The notes beneath the pieces are model-generated. The model was given only the letters and a program-made list of their open reading frames with translations, was not told the origin of the DNA and searched no databases. Of a DNA stretch of 64,000 nucleotides, positions 29,585 through 38,784 are shown one piece after another. Origin of the DNA: Tritrichomonas musculus (taxonomy: Eukaryota > Parabasalia > Tritrichomonadida > Tritrichomonadidae); the NCBI GenBank assembly GCA_039105265.1, contig JAPFFF010000061.1, forward strand, positions 558,001 to 622,000. The letters run 5' to 3'. How positions within the stretch are numbered: position 1 is the first letter of the stretch; the number at the start of each line of letters is the position of its first letter. Made by a program: the position numbers and the translations under genes.

Positions 29585-29848
29585 AATTTTATAACTTGTT
29601 CTCAGATTCATTCTGGAGCCCTTATTTAAAAATTAAATCCCGAATTAACTTTGAAATAAATTTTAAAATGAGTGTTTAGCGCTTTATGACAGGCCTTGTT
29701 CTACAACAGATTATGGAGGCTAATTAAAATTTAAACCCTGTGGATAATTTTTTCGTTAATTTTTAAAATGAGGTTTTGAGCTTGGTTCCTGGTATTGGGA
29801 GACCTAGAAAAATTATTCGACCACCAATACGAACATACATATACTACT
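29585..29848 (-). repeat. Right terminal inverted repeat of element B
   Basis: 264 bp ending CATACATATACTACT, the reverse complement of 7297-7560 without a visible mismatch. The identical ends indicate recent insertion or terminal conversion. Confidence 0.93.
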
Positions 29849-29854
29849 ATACAT
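29849..29854. repeat. Target-site duplication, right copy (atacat)
   Basis: Exact copy of 7291-7296, directly after the right tip of element B. Element A sequence resumes here. Confidence 0.93.
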
Positions 29855-29979
29855 ATTAATTTAATAAAAACACTGAATGACGGTTCTTTGTGGGGTTTTG
29901 CCCGATGTTCTATATTTTTTGTTCAATCAGTGGAGCCCAAAAATAAAAACATATAAATGTGACATTTGTTTTTATTCAT

Positions 29980-30753
29980 TTATGATTGAAATTGATTGAA
30001 GTATTCATCAATGAGTGTGTGTAATTGTTCCAGCCGTTCATTCTTTATTACAATGTTGCAACCATTTATGGTATAATCATTACGAGGGAAGTTGTTCTTG
30101 ACAATATCTTTAATGTCTTCGTTTGGTGTCATTGCAATTGGCAAATCATTTTTGAAATAGAATCTTTCATTATCATTGTTATGAGTTGATACAACTCTGA
30201 ATGTTCGTTTGTTTCTTCTCACTAAATGAAGAATTGTATTTTCAGCATCTTTAGATTCTTTCCAAATCAAGTATTTATAATTGTATTCTTTATTTGACGG
30301 AACCATTCGAGGACGTTGTTCATTGATTGTTTCAGTTAATTGTTGTCTCTCACGTTCAAAATGTGAATCAAGAAGCTTCATGATGTAAATTGAATAGCGA
30401 GGTGATGCATACATTGCAACATTATTTACAAGAAGACGATGAATATAAAATCCACGAAGATTAATAGGTAAATTATCGCGTTTTTCATATATTTTGTCTA
30501 GTGCGGAATTTTCCGCAGTAGAACTTTTACCCATTTCATCAATGATTTCCTTTGTTGTTTTGCTTTCAAACCAATCATTTACTCTTTTCTTTGAATGACA
30601 AGCTGTAATAATTGATTGAACCTGAAACATATCATCTTTGATTGAATGAATGATTCTTAAATGTTCATTGTATTGAATGTATTCATAATCATTATTGATT
30701 GGTTGAGTTGTGGCGTTTGTGTTTGTGGCTGCGTTTGTTGTGTTGCTGCTCAT
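29980..30753 (-). CDS. KilA-N domain protein (element A)
   Basis: 257 residues, collinear with the B copy: YIQYNEHLRIIHSIKDDMFQ, KKRVNDWFESKTTKEIID, LRGFYIHRLLVNNVAMYASP, YSIYIMKLLDSHF, then the second domain YKYLIWKESKDAENTILHLV. The N-terminus is a Thr/Asn-rich extension. It is the first A gene right of B and sits upstream of PolB. A DNA-binding role follows from the domain. The frame looks whole. Confidence 0.8.
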   Translation of the reverse strand: MSSNTTNAATNTNATTQPINNDYEYIQYNEHLRIIHSIKDDMFQVQSIITACHSKKRVNDWFESKTTKEIIDEMGKSSTAENSALDKIYEKRDNLPINLRGFYIHRLLVNNVAMYASPRYSIYIMKLLDSHFERERQQLTETINEQRPRMVPSNKEYNYKYLIWKESKDAENTILHLVRRNKRTFRVVSTHNNDNERFYFKNDLPIAMTPNEDIKDIVKNNFPRNDYTINGCNIVIKNERLEQLHTLIDEYFNQFQS

Positions 30754-30888
30754 TGTTTGAATTGCTGATAAAAAATTGATTTAAAAATAAATCAAATCAA
30801 AAATAAATGATTTTCATTAATGATTTCACGACTAGTAATATTCTACCACTCACATTTTCGGTCTGGCATTTTTCTGTCATACCTGCAT

Positions 30889-33800
30889 TTAATGGTTTTC
30901 AATGAAATAATCTTTTGCAGTGAAACCATTGACATAAGGACAACAACAATGATTTGATAAAACCAACATTTTTGTATGAGCTGCCGTCAAAGCATTTTTG
31001 ATAACAGTTATCTTACTCATTTTATTACCATTCATTTGAAGGTTTATGTTCTGACCTTTCTTAAATGTTTGTTTATCAATGATTTCTTTATAATCAGTTG
31101 ATTTGATGTTGTTCTTCTTCAATGAAACACCTTTGAGCTTTAATGAAATTGTTCTATCATCTGACCAAATCGTATAACACTTAGCGCACAAAGCAACTTG
31201 ATTTGCTCCAAACTTTTCTACACAACAACCGAGTATCTTTTTCTCATCATATACATCATTGATTGCAGGATTTGGCATGAAGCTATAAATGTGTTTATCA
31301 TAAAATGTTTTGTCTTTGATGACATAATCAAACAACTGGTCAATCGGTTTATCCATATCACCAGCGATTGACATGTACAGACTATCTGTATCGACCGAGT
31401 TAAAATGAATTTTATTCATGTCAATGCATTTGTATAGAAAGTCATAAAGGAAAGTCAAATACCAGTATTTTGCATTGTCTAATGTCCAAAATGATTCCTG
31501 AAGGCATGTATTACATTTGATTGAATGAGGTTGTGATTGTATCAAATAACAATCATTTGACAATTTACATCCATTGCGATAAGTATCGGATGCAATCAAT
31601 TGAAAGGCTTTATTTTTATCAACAATTCTGACTTTGTTGAAGTTCTCTGAATTCATTCCGTCATATCCGTAAGATCCATTCATGCTAATCTTGTAAAACT
31701 TTTCGTTCCCGTGTGCCTTTCCTGACAATATATCTTGACGCTTCTTCATAAACTCACAAACAAATTGATTGAATCCGTCATGAGCTTCATATAAACTTAA
31801 GCTCTTAATGTCATCAACAATAAGTCCGTGGTCAATTAAAAACCATAAATAATAATTCGAGAACGTCATAAAAGTACCGCATGTATCAAGAAGCATTGTC
31901 AGCTTTCTTGTTTCTTTATCTGCTGAATTCAGTTTATTGTCTTTCATATATTTGTACATATAACTTTCAATCGTTTGTTCATCATTCATTATATTGATGT
32001 TTCTGAACACAGGAGGGAAATTAATCAAATCATTGATTTTATTCTTTGGACATCTCAATTTGACTTCAGCTTTGAATAAAAACTCAGGGTTTGCATCAAA
32101 TCGTTTCTTTGATTGAATGATATTCATTGCGGCATTGAGAATCTTTTCATTCTTGTTTCCTTGTTCATCATAAACATCAAAACGTTTTATAAATGAACCA
32201 GGCATGTACATGATTCCTCCGTGATAAGGATTAAATGAATGTTTTACTGAACTGAATGATGAAGGATACAATGAATTGAAATCAATACCAGCAACGTGTG
32301 AAACTGTGTTTGAAGTGTCATAGCTGATGATTCTGTCATTGACAGCGTCATATTTCAGTTTATTGATTAATGTTTGACCTCTGATGTTCACTCGATGAAG
32401 TACATTTGATAAACCTCCTGTTATGTTCTTTCGCAAGTTGTAGTATTCTTTTTCATTAGTTATGAGTGTTGGCAGGTGATGGAGCTTGCAGAATTTCTTC
32501 AATTGTATTTTGGTTCTTGTTATCTTGTCATCATCACGTTGTCTCAAACGATTACATTCAGCGCAAGCCAACAAACAGTTATCAATCTGATGTCCTTTGT
32601 TGTTATCTATTCTGTCTAGTGTCGGTTTGTTTTCATATGTGAAGTGTTCACCACATAAATGACATTTACCTGTTTCATTTGATTCATACAATTTCATGAA
32701 TGCATCAAAATCCTTTTCACCAACACATTTTGATATATCACGTTGATTTTGGTTCATCTGATTGTGTTTCACGTCTTGCTTTCGATAGTTATCACATTTA
32801 TTAATCCACCATTTCATTGTTGGTTTGAATGTATTTGTTTTATTGATGATTTCATAGTCGTTCTTAGGATTGAAATCTTTATAAGCGAGAGCATATTTGA
32901 TACATGATGCATTCTTTGACAATGAAAGATTGCTAATCAAATCAACTTTATATTCAGCATTCATTTGAATAAGGTTGTCAATAGGTTTAATCATCATTTC
33001 AACATCATTGTTGTTATATGATAACAAGTAATCCCAACGTGTTGCAAACCTCTTTGAATCAATCAAATACTCTTCATAATCAGCTTTCGTTAATGGATTC
33101 TTTTGATTGAGATAGCTATAGAAGTCTTTATATTTGAATGGTTCACTCTTTGACAACACTTCATTATAATTTTCATTGTTGATTGCTTCATAAGGAAAGA
33201 CACCTTTCGAGCTGTTTGATATACCACCGAAATCAATTCCAAACTGTTTGAGTGTTCCTCCAGCAACAAATGCTTGTGCATCAATGAATCGTAATCGAAT
33301 GGGATACTTTGATGATTTCAATATGAATTGTTTCAGTGATGTAGCAGTTCCAATCATTCCGCTATCAATTGACCAATGATTTTTAATCAATTGCTCTTTG
33401 AATAAGTTTGAATCAAATCGTGATGAATTAAAACCGAACACTGTTATTGTTTTCAATGATGAATCTATTTTATTAAGTTCTTCTTCCGATTTATCTTTAA
33501 TGAATGATTGTAAATGATTCAACTTATCAACATACACATCACAGCCAACAACAAATAACCATTCAATCCATTTGGCTATGAAGTCATTTGTTCGTTTATC
33601 AAAGTTCTTTGTTATCAATCCTTTATCAAGCTTCACACATGATGAAACACTCAAAGGAATCAATCGAGAATTAATAACTGATTTATCACTGACTTTCTTT
33701 TCAATCTTTTGCTCCATTGTTTCAAAATCATAAGTGATATAATGAATTGTTGGCTTCCATGATAAACCGTATGAAAGACAATACAAATAAACAGGATTGT

Positions 33801-35439
33801 TTAAAATGTGTGGACAGTACGGCAATGCTTCTCGTGAAGGAATGAAATCCTTTTTGAATTTAGCATCACATTTATCTACATGTCTGTTGAATCTGTCAAT
33901 ATTGTGATTTCCTTTATGAATGTATGAACCACAATGAGGACATATATGAATATTTGTTAAAGCTTCAGCATTGGTGATGTACATGATGTGAAGTATCTTA
34001 TCCTTTGAATACAACAGAGCTGAAAACGTTTTATTGTTATCGTCAGTGTTATGCCATTGGTCTTGAATATCATAAATATGTTTCTCTTTGTCATATTCAT
34101 AGATGTTGACATTGATGTTATGATTCTTCGCTGATTCTTTCATTTCTTCAATCGTGATACCTTTGAACGTGTTGATGATTTGAATTGCTTCTTTTGTAGG
34201 TTTAGTTGAATAAGTTATTCCGTGTTCATCACATAATATTTTCTTTGCTGCTTTAGTTCTGTTAGCTGTATTATATTTTGTTTTCTTTTCATCTTTGTTT
34301 TGATTTGTTAGTTCAGGAAACAAACAACAAGCAAGAAATCGATACCAACACAAACAATCATCAACGTTATCAATAATGATATATTTATTTTTGCCAAACA
34401 ATTCTGAAACTTCATCAATCTTACCCGTTATCTTAACGACACGAGAGATTGTAAACGAAACAGACCAAACGATACACAATTTGATGTTTGAAGTAATGGT
34501 TTCATATTCATGAATCTTTGATTCAACATACAGTTTAACTTTGTCAATATCTTTATTCTCTCTGACAATTATCGGAATTGATGATTTATAATTCTTCCAA
34601 TTAATATCACTTGCTTCATATGTATATCTTTCGTTTTCATTCTTTGGTGGTATCTCAAATATACCAGTCAATTGAAAATATATTTTGAACGGTTTCACTT
34701 CTTGTTTAAATACTGTATCAGTCAAATATTCATTGATGTCTTCAATTGATGAAACTCCGTTCTTGTAATATATTTTGATTGGTTCTTTGCTGTCTTCATC
34801 TAATCGTTCAACCTTTTCATTATCATTTGGGAATTGGTCAATGAAATGACTACATGCTTCAACTGCTTCATCAAAGTTCTCAGGTTCGTTGATTATGAAA
34901 TATGAATCATGTTTTGAATGAACACCTTTATAACCAAACTTTTTGAGATATTCAACCAATTCAGTGTTTTCATTGTTGAATCGAATGTCTTCATATCGTT
35001 GAGGTTGTTTGTTTGTCTTTGGTGGTAATGGTCTCAATAATATATTTTCAGATTTAATTAATTGAAGGGCTTTGTTGAGTGCATCATGAGCAATTTTGAT
35101 GTTGTCCTCGATTTGTTTTTGTTTTAGTTGTTGTTCATCATCTTGTTCTTCTTCTTCAAATTGTTCCTCTTCCTCCTCTTCTTCTTGTTCTTCTGCTTCT
35201 TTCTTCATTCTATTAACGAAATCTAATATTGATATGTCATCTATTCTATTACCTTCATGTTCTCTAAAACCGTATGAATTCAGATAGTTTTCTAAGATTG
35301 ATTTGAAGTGTTTAACATCATAATCAGCAGGTTTAGATGTTGACAAGCGAGGTTTTAATTGAAGTTCATTATTGATATACCTGATTTGTTCAATAACAAA
35401 TGATTTGGTATCTTTTTGATAGTAATAACGAGAACTCAT
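30889..35439 (-). CDS. polB: Family B DNA polymerase with OTU-like and HNH-like modules (element A)
   Basis: 1516 residues. An N-terminal helical domain (FVIEQIRYINNELQLKPR) is followed by a Glu-rich tract (EEQEEEEEEEQFEEEEQDD), an OTU-like segment (VDDCLCWYRFLACCL) and a zinc-finger-like HICPHCGSYIHKGNH ... HVDKC. Exonuclease motifs are YDFETMEQ, FGFNSSRFDSNLF and SYNNNDVEMM; polymerase motifs are GIDFNSLYPSSFSS, KISMNGSYGYDG and SVDTDSLYMSI. The HNH-like module reads KCHLCGEHFTYENKPTLDRI, then NCLLACAECNRLRQR. The whole frame is open, so A's polymerase may still be functional despite decay elsewhere in A. Confidence 0.9.
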   Translation of the reverse strand: MSSRYYYQKDTKSFVIEQIRYINNELQLKPRLSTSKPADYDVKHFKSILENYLNSYGFREHEGNRIDDISILDFVNRMKKEAEEQEEEEEEEQFEEEEQDDEQQLKQKQIEDNIKIAHDALNKALQLIKSENILLRPLPPKTNKQPQRYEDIRFNNENTELVEYLKKFGYKGVHSKHDSYFIINEPENFDEAVEACSHFIDQFPNDNEKVERLDEDSKEPIKIYYKNGVSSIEDINEYLTDTVFKQEVKPFKIYFQLTGIFEIPPKNENERYTYEASDINWKNYKSSIPIIVRENKDIDKVKLYVESKIHEYETITSNIKLCIVWSVSFTISRVVKITGKIDEVSELFGKNKYIIIDNVDDCLCWYRFLACCLFPELTNQNKDEKKTKYNTANRTKAAKKILCDEHGITYSTKPTKEAIQIINTFKGITIEEMKESAKNHNINVNIYEYDKEKHIYDIQDQWHNTDDNNKTFSALLYSKDKILHIMYITNAEALTNIHICPHCGSYIHKGNHNIDRFNRHVDKCDAKFKKDFIPSREALPYCPHILNNPVYLYCLSYGLSWKPTIHYITYDFETMEQKIEKKVSDKSVINSRLIPLSVSSCVKLDKGLITKNFDKRTNDFIAKWIEWLFVVGCDVYVDKLNHLQSFIKDKSEEELNKIDSSLKTITVFGFNSSRFDSNLFKEQLIKNHWSIDSGMIGTATSLKQFILKSSKYPIRLRFIDAQAFVAGGTLKQFGIDFGGISNSSKGVFPYEAINNENYNEVLSKSEPFKYKDFYSYLNQKNPLTKADYEEYLIDSKRFATRWDYLLSYNNNDVEMMIKPIDNLIQMNAEYKVDLISNLSLSKNASCIKYALAYKDFNPKNDYEIINKTNTFKPTMKWWINKCDNYRKQDVKHNQMNQNQRDISKCVGEKDFDAFMKLYESNETGKCHLCGEHFTYENKPTLDRIDNNKGHQIDNCLLACAECNRLRQRDDDKITRTKIQLKKFCKLHHLPTLITNEKEYYNLRKNITGGLSNVLHRVNIRGQTLINKLKYDAVNDRIISYDTSNTVSHVAGIDFNSLYPSSFSSVKHSFNPYHGGIMYMPGSFIKRFDVYDEQGNKNEKILNAAMNIIQSKKRFDANPEFLFKAEVKLRCPKNKINDLINFPPVFRNINIMNDEQTIESYMYKYMKDNKLNSADKETRKLTMLLDTCGTFMTFSNYYLWFLIDHGLIVDDIKSLSLYEAHDGFNQFVCEFMKKRQDILSGKAHGNEKFYKISMNGSYGYDGMNSENFNKVRIVDKNKAFQLIASDTYRNGCKLSNDCYLIQSQPHSIKCNTCLQESFWTLDNAKYWYLTFLYDFLYKCIDMNKIHFNSVDTDSLYMSIAGDMDKPIDQLFDYVIKDKTFYDKHIYSFMPNPAINDVYDEKKILGCCVEKFGANQVALCAKCYTIWSDDRTISLKLKGVSLKKNNIKSTDYKEIIDKQTFKKGQNINLQMNGNKMSKITVIKNALTAAHTKMLVLSNHCCCPYVNGFTAKDYFIENH

Positions 35440-35526
35440 TTATGATATAATTAAAAAATCAAATTATTTGAAATTTGAAAAATGTTAAATCAAAAAAAAA
35501 TAATTCAGGTTTTTTATTTCATTGAA

Positions 35527-36024
35527 ATGACAGAATTAATAGAGATATTGAAACATGTTGATGCAATCCGTCATTTGTTAACGATATTGATTGCTAAATC
35601 AGATGACCATGAAGCATTCAGGAACCTTGTAAATAATGTTTCATTTGACAATGACAATAATGATTCATCATCAGATGATGAAAATCTACCCCATTTCTCT
35701 GAACAAAATAGTTTATTGAATGATATAACACCAAAAAGTGATAAACCAAAACGTTCCTTATTCAATTCATCAAAGTTCTTAAACGCTCATGAACGTGAAT
35801 TAGTTATGCAGTTCCTTGATGAAAAACAAATGAATGAAATTAATAAGTTGCCAGCACATAAACAAGCATCATACACAAAACTATTAATCAAAAAGCATTT
35901 AAACATAGATATATCAACGTACATGGTTAACAAGATTCTCACATTGAAAAGGCAACAGACTCATGACAATGATGATGATGACAATGATAACAATAACAAT
36001 CAAAGAAGACCACAATTGATTTGA
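35527..36024 (+). CDS. Small putative DNA-binding protein (element A)
   Basis: 165 residues from MTELIEILKHVDAIRHLLTI; the start is chosen by the homologue's length and the T-rich motif (GGTTTTTTATTTCATTGAAATG) before it. The middle is Ser/Asp/Asn-rich, and the conserved basic helical domain (FNSSKFLNAHERELVMQF ... TYMVNKILTL) matches B 7599-8000. The tail is Asp/Asn-rich low complexity. It diverges from PolB, whereas the B copy is beside the terminal repeat at the opposite end. The function is unknown. Confidence 0.6.
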   Translation: MTELIEILKHVDAIRHLLTILIAKSDDHEAFRNLVNNVSFDNDNNDSSSDDENLPHFSEQNSLLNDITPKSDKPKRSLFNSSKFLNAHERELVMQFLDEKQMNEINKLPAHKQASYTKLLIKKHLNIDISTYMVNKILTLKRQQTHDNDDDDNDNNNNQRRPQLI

Positions 36025-36047
36025 ATTCATTGAATCATTTGAAGTTT

Positions 36048-36055
36048 TATTTTTG
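36048..36055 (+). promoter_or_regulatory. TATTTTTG motif upstream of the 36062 gene
   Basis: TATTTTTG ends six bases before the ATG at 36062. It is the same motif and place as in front of many other genes in the window. Confidence 0.6.
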
Positions 36056-36061
36056 GCTTAA

Positions 36062-36307
36062 ATGAATAGTGCCATTAATGGTTTGAGTTGTGATACATCA
36101 TCTTTACACGCTCAGTTTAGAAGGGTAAAGGATAAGATATTCAATGAATGTATGAATTCTGAAGATGACACATTAAACGGAAAGTTTGATAAGATGATTC
36201 ACACATTGTCAATATATAAACAACTATTTAATGATATTGAATCGATTAAGATACAATTAAGAGCTATTGATGAACGTATCAAATCAGCTGAACAGATGAC
36301 TTTGTAA
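36062..36307 (+). CDS. Small helical protein (element A)
   Basis: 81 residues, predominantly helical with heptad-like spacing (KIFNECMNSEDDTLNGKFDK; IKIQLRAIDERIKSAEQM). No clear relative in B, although the position before the SSEND-family gene is that of the B coiled-coil gene at 19799. It could be a diverged replacement for it. No function is assigned. Confidence 0.5.
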   Translation: MNSAINGLSCDTSSLHAQFRRVKDKIFNECMNSEDDTLNGKFDKMIHTLSIYKQLFNDIESIKIQLRAIDERIKSAEQMTL

Positions 36308-36370
36308 ATGATTCAATGAATGAATCATCATTGATTGGTTTTATTTTTACCTAAAACGAATAACTTTAAA

Positions 36371-36940
36371 ATGAATAAAGCTAGAATATTGTCGAGTGAG
36401 AACGATGCATCAGTTAAGCAGGAACAATCGACCAGTATTAATATAAACATCAAACCAAAGCAACCGCAACCAGTTGAATATCCATCAGTTCAACCATTAC
36501 CACAATCATCTCAAGCCACAAATTTTACTATACCTCAGATGAGTGGAGTGTATCAATCACCACAACCAACAAACAACGTTTCTCTAGAAAGAGGAATCAG
36601 TGATATTGGAGCTGATATAACAGAACTTGAAACCAAAAACAAATTCCTTGAGTTGTTGTTGTCAATCTATGAAACAAACCCAATAAAAGTCAATGATTTA
36701 TTGATTTGTCATTCAAATACATTAATGGAGCTCATCAAATTACTAACACAAGCTGATAAAGTTGAATTAATTGTTAATGATGATTGTTCATGTAATGGTT
36801 GTATTTCTTGTTCCAAATATCTTTTAATTGATAGGATTTTGGTGTACAAAAATAATGAATCAAATGACTTGAAATAAAAATATAATAACATTTATACCGA
36901 ACTCATTAGACACAACATTTCATTAAAAACATGTATTTAA
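36371..36940 (+). pseudogene. SSENDASVKQ-family protein (element A), broken
   Basis: Starts MNKARILSSENDASVKQEQS, then a Pro/Gln-rich middle (KPKQPQPVEYPSVQPLPQ) and the conserved domain LETKNKFLELLLSIYETNPI, LICHSNTLMELIKLLT, DDCSCNGCISCSKY. It stands directly upstream of the membrane peptide and ATPase, as in B, D and F. About one break. The function is unknown; the extra Cys residues compared with B could be structural. Confidence 0.6.
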
Positions 36941-36950
36941 AAACTAATAA

Positions 36951-37082
36951 ATGATATATGAAATATTAGTTGTTTCATTATTGACAGGTTTATTTTTAGT
37001 GAAGATTGTTGAAGTATCTTTAATGATGCCAGACAAAGAACCAGAACTCAGTGAAGAGATAAGAACAAAAATGTATTCATGA
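36951..37082 (+). CDS. Short single-span membrane peptide (element A)
   Basis: 43 residues: a hydrophobic helix IYEILVVSLLTGLFLVKIVE, then the acidic tail DKEPELSEEIRTKMYS matching the B, D and F homologues in length and tail plan. It lies between the SSEND-family gene and the ATPase. A membrane-anchored virion or assembly role is inferred from linkage only. Confidence 0.6.
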   Translation: MIYEILVVSLLTGLFLVKIVEVSLMMPDKEPELSEEIRTKMYS

Positions 37083-37106
37083 AGAGCTTTAACGAAAACT
37101 AAAGAA

Positions 37107-38021
37107 ATGAAACGTTTCATGAAACCCACTCAGTTTAATTATAAAGAGGTTTTATTCTCTAATAGCTCTGATTATGATGATGACCAAATGAGTTTTGCAT
37201 TTGAATATGAATCATTCAAGCCAACAGTTAATGAAAAGACATTTAATATTGATGACGAGATGAATAAAGCATATCAACGCAATGAATCAAAAATAAAAAA
37301 CGAATCAATCAGACCAATCGCAAACGGTATCTATTCATATTACAATTCATTGAACATACTCGTTGGTCAGCAAGGTAAAGGAAAGAGTCATATAATGCTA
37401 CGAGATGTTATTCAAATGTCTCGAATGAAGAACGCTGGCTTTCATTTAATTGTTTATGTATCACGAAACGGAACAATCAACGATGCTACATTCGAAAGTC
37501 AACGCGAATTGATACAGCTACCAATAAAAACTGTTGCTGACAGCAATGCTGAAGAATATCTTAAACAACTTGATTTATATAAAGAATTGTATAACAAATA
37601 TTCATCAACACCAAAAATAGCAATCGATGAAAAGAAGCTAAATGAAATGTTTGAGTTTCTTCATATCAATAAACTAGGACAACCGAATAAACCGCTAAAT
37701 ACAATCATTCTTTGTGAAGACTTCTTGAAATCGAAACTAATCAAATCAGCTTATTTTATCAATACAATCAGTCAGCTTCGACACAAGAATTTAATAATAT
37801 TCGTAAACATCCAGTTCTTCAAAGCTTTAACAACAGAATGGAAAAATAATGCAACATCATTCTTCATCTTTAGTGGTTATTCACGACAGAAACTTGGCTA
37901 CATATATCAACAAGTTCCATTCCCAATAGAGTTCGAAGAGTTATGGAATCGATACAGAACAATGAAAGCACATCAATTCGTTTTAGTCAATGTTCGAACT
38001 AATAACCTTTCATTCATCTAA
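37107..38021 (+). CDS. A32/FtsK-like DNA-packaging ATPase (element A)
   Basis: 304 residues. The Walker A is GQQGKGKSH within YYNSLNILVGQQGKGKSHIM; the Walker B-like strand is NTIILCEDFLKSKL. ISQLRHKNLIIFVNIQFF and SFFIFSGYSRQKLGYIYQQ follow. The N-terminus is acidic (SNSSDYDDDQMSF), as in B. The stop overlaps the convergent 152-aa-family gene by 12 bp. The frame looks whole. Packaging of element DNA into a capsid is the family role. Confidence 0.83.
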   Translation: MKRFMKPTQFNYKEVLFSNSSDYDDDQMSFAFEYESFKPTVNEKTFNIDDEMNKAYQRNESKIKNESIRPIANGIYSYYNSLNILVGQQGKGKSHIMLRDVIQMSRMKNAGFHLIVYVSRNGTINDATFESQRELIQLPIKTVADSNAEEYLKQLDLYKELYNKYSSTPKIAIDEKKLNEMFEFLHINKLGQPNKPLNTIILCEDFLKSKLIKSAYFINTISQLRHKNLIIFVNIQFFKALTTEWKNNATSFFIFSGYSRQKLGYIYQQVPFPIEFEELWNRYRTMKAHQFVLVNVRTNNLSFI

Positions 38022-38468
38022 TACAATTTGTTGTTGAACACCAACAAACATTTGAGGTGTATTGATATTATATTTTTGTCTCATCTGTTCAATGAGTTCC
38101 TTTGTTTTCTTATCTGTTGCCTTTCTGATACTGTAATTATAATACTTATATTCTTTAAATGATGGTTCTTCATTTGAACCTTCAACGAAGAACTCAATTG
38201 ATGTCGTTGATATCCTTCTTCTAACATTTGATGTTAATGTTATATATTCGAGACCGAGGTCGACAATCTTGTCATGATAGAATCGTTTGAATTCATTATC
38301 TTTGTTCTTCAATGATATATATAATACTTTAGCTTTATATGCAGCCTTTCCACAAGGTATTGGATATCTATCACACAGAATTGAGAAATCACATTGTTTG
38401 AACTTCTCTGATTCATCCAACATATCAATCAATGAATTGATGTAATCATAAACCTTTGGTGTTGTCAT
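38010..38468 (-). CDS. Conserved 152-aa-family protein (element A)
   Basis: 152 residues: KVYDYINSLIDMLDE, QCDFSILCDRYPIPCGKAAY, VLYISL, LEYITLTSNVRRRISTTSIE, then YYNYSIRKATDKKTKELIEQ and the QMFVGVQQQIVLDE end. Collinear with the B, D and F copies. Tail-to-tail overlap with the ATPase. No known family is recognised. Confidence 0.62.
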   Translation of the reverse strand: MTTPKVYDYINSLIDMLDESEKFKQCDFSILCDRYPIPCGKAAYKAKVLYISLKNKDNEFKRFYHDKIVDLGLEYITLTSNVRRRISTTSIEFFVEGSNEEPSFKEYKYYNYSIRKATDKKTKELIEQMRQKYNINTPQMFVGVQQQIVLDE

Positions 38469-38505
38469 GTCTTTATCATGAAATTAAAAAATAAAAAACA
38501 AAAAC

Positions 38506-38586
38506 GTCATTGAAGACATCAACAGCCTCAAAAACAAAGTTCATCAACTTGAGAATGAATTGAACTCATTAAACAGCTCTTCATAA
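38506..38586 (+). pseudogene. Remnant of the coiled-coil gene (element A)
   Basis: VIEDINSLKNKVHQLENELN matches the C-terminal half of the B coiled-coil protein at 19799-20029. Only this part is recognisable here, near the right end of A and away from its usual neighbours, so it is either a displaced copy or a trace of rearrangement. Confidence 0.6.
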
Positions 38587-38784
38587 ACTGTGCATCATCT
38601 ATAACATCAATCATTTATTTTTGTTTCATTAGTCGTGTTGACGTTGGGCTTCAGCCTGATGGAAACCGACTGATATATACTACTAAACAAGTTCAAAGAT
38701 ATAAATTCAAAGATGAAGATTCAAAGTGGCGACCGTCAACTTAAAATTTTATCTGACCTCCCAAAAGCCCTCACATATACTACT
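38587..38784. repeat. Right end region of element A with TATACTACT tips
   Basis: TATACTACT occurs at 38676-38684 and 38776-38784. Between them TTCAAAG recurs three times. Coding sequence of a GC-richer polymerase starts immediately after the second tip, so 38784 is taken as the end of A. No duplication can be checked because A's left end is not in the window. Confidence 0.55.

Larger units (their letters stand above)
7297..29848. mobile_element. Near-complete Polinton/Maverick element B
   Basis: 22,552 bp between two 264-bp terminal inverted repeats that match base for base by eye, flanked by a 6-bp duplication. Gene content, left to right: putative DNA-binding protein, fibre, large DxNGD-motif protein, virion-associated protein, small jelly-roll-like protein, integrase, major capsid protein, amphipathic peptide, SEEFxLYYQK protein, KYEDKG protein, coiled coil, SSEND-family protein, membrane peptide, packaging ATPase, 152-aa-family protein, HNH protein, KilA-N protein and PolB. 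Most frames look whole; there are about two breaks overall. The identical repeats and intact duplication indicate a young insertion. It carries both integrase and a capsid set, as known for virus-like Polintons. Confidence 0.93.
509..38784. mobile_element. Polinton/Maverick element A, broken, split by element B
   Basis: Element A is visible as 509-7296 and 29849-38784, with element B inserted between an exact 6-bp duplication. Parts seen: a partial virion-associated gene, the large DxNGD-motif gene, a fibre gene, KilA-N, PolB, a small putative DNA-binding gene, a small coiled-coil gene, the SSEND-family gene, a membrane peptide, the packaging ATPase, the 152-aa-family gene, a coiled-coil remnant and a right tip at 38784. 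Integrase and capsid genes are not seen and may lie left of the window. It is broken, with about five breaks, and is older than B because B sits inside it. Its PolB and ATPase frames are still long, so it is not ancient. Confidence 0.75.

Noticed and set aside
35096-35287. Ser/Cys-rich plus-strand frame
   Set aside because: Antisense shadow of the Glu-rich tract of the A polymerase.
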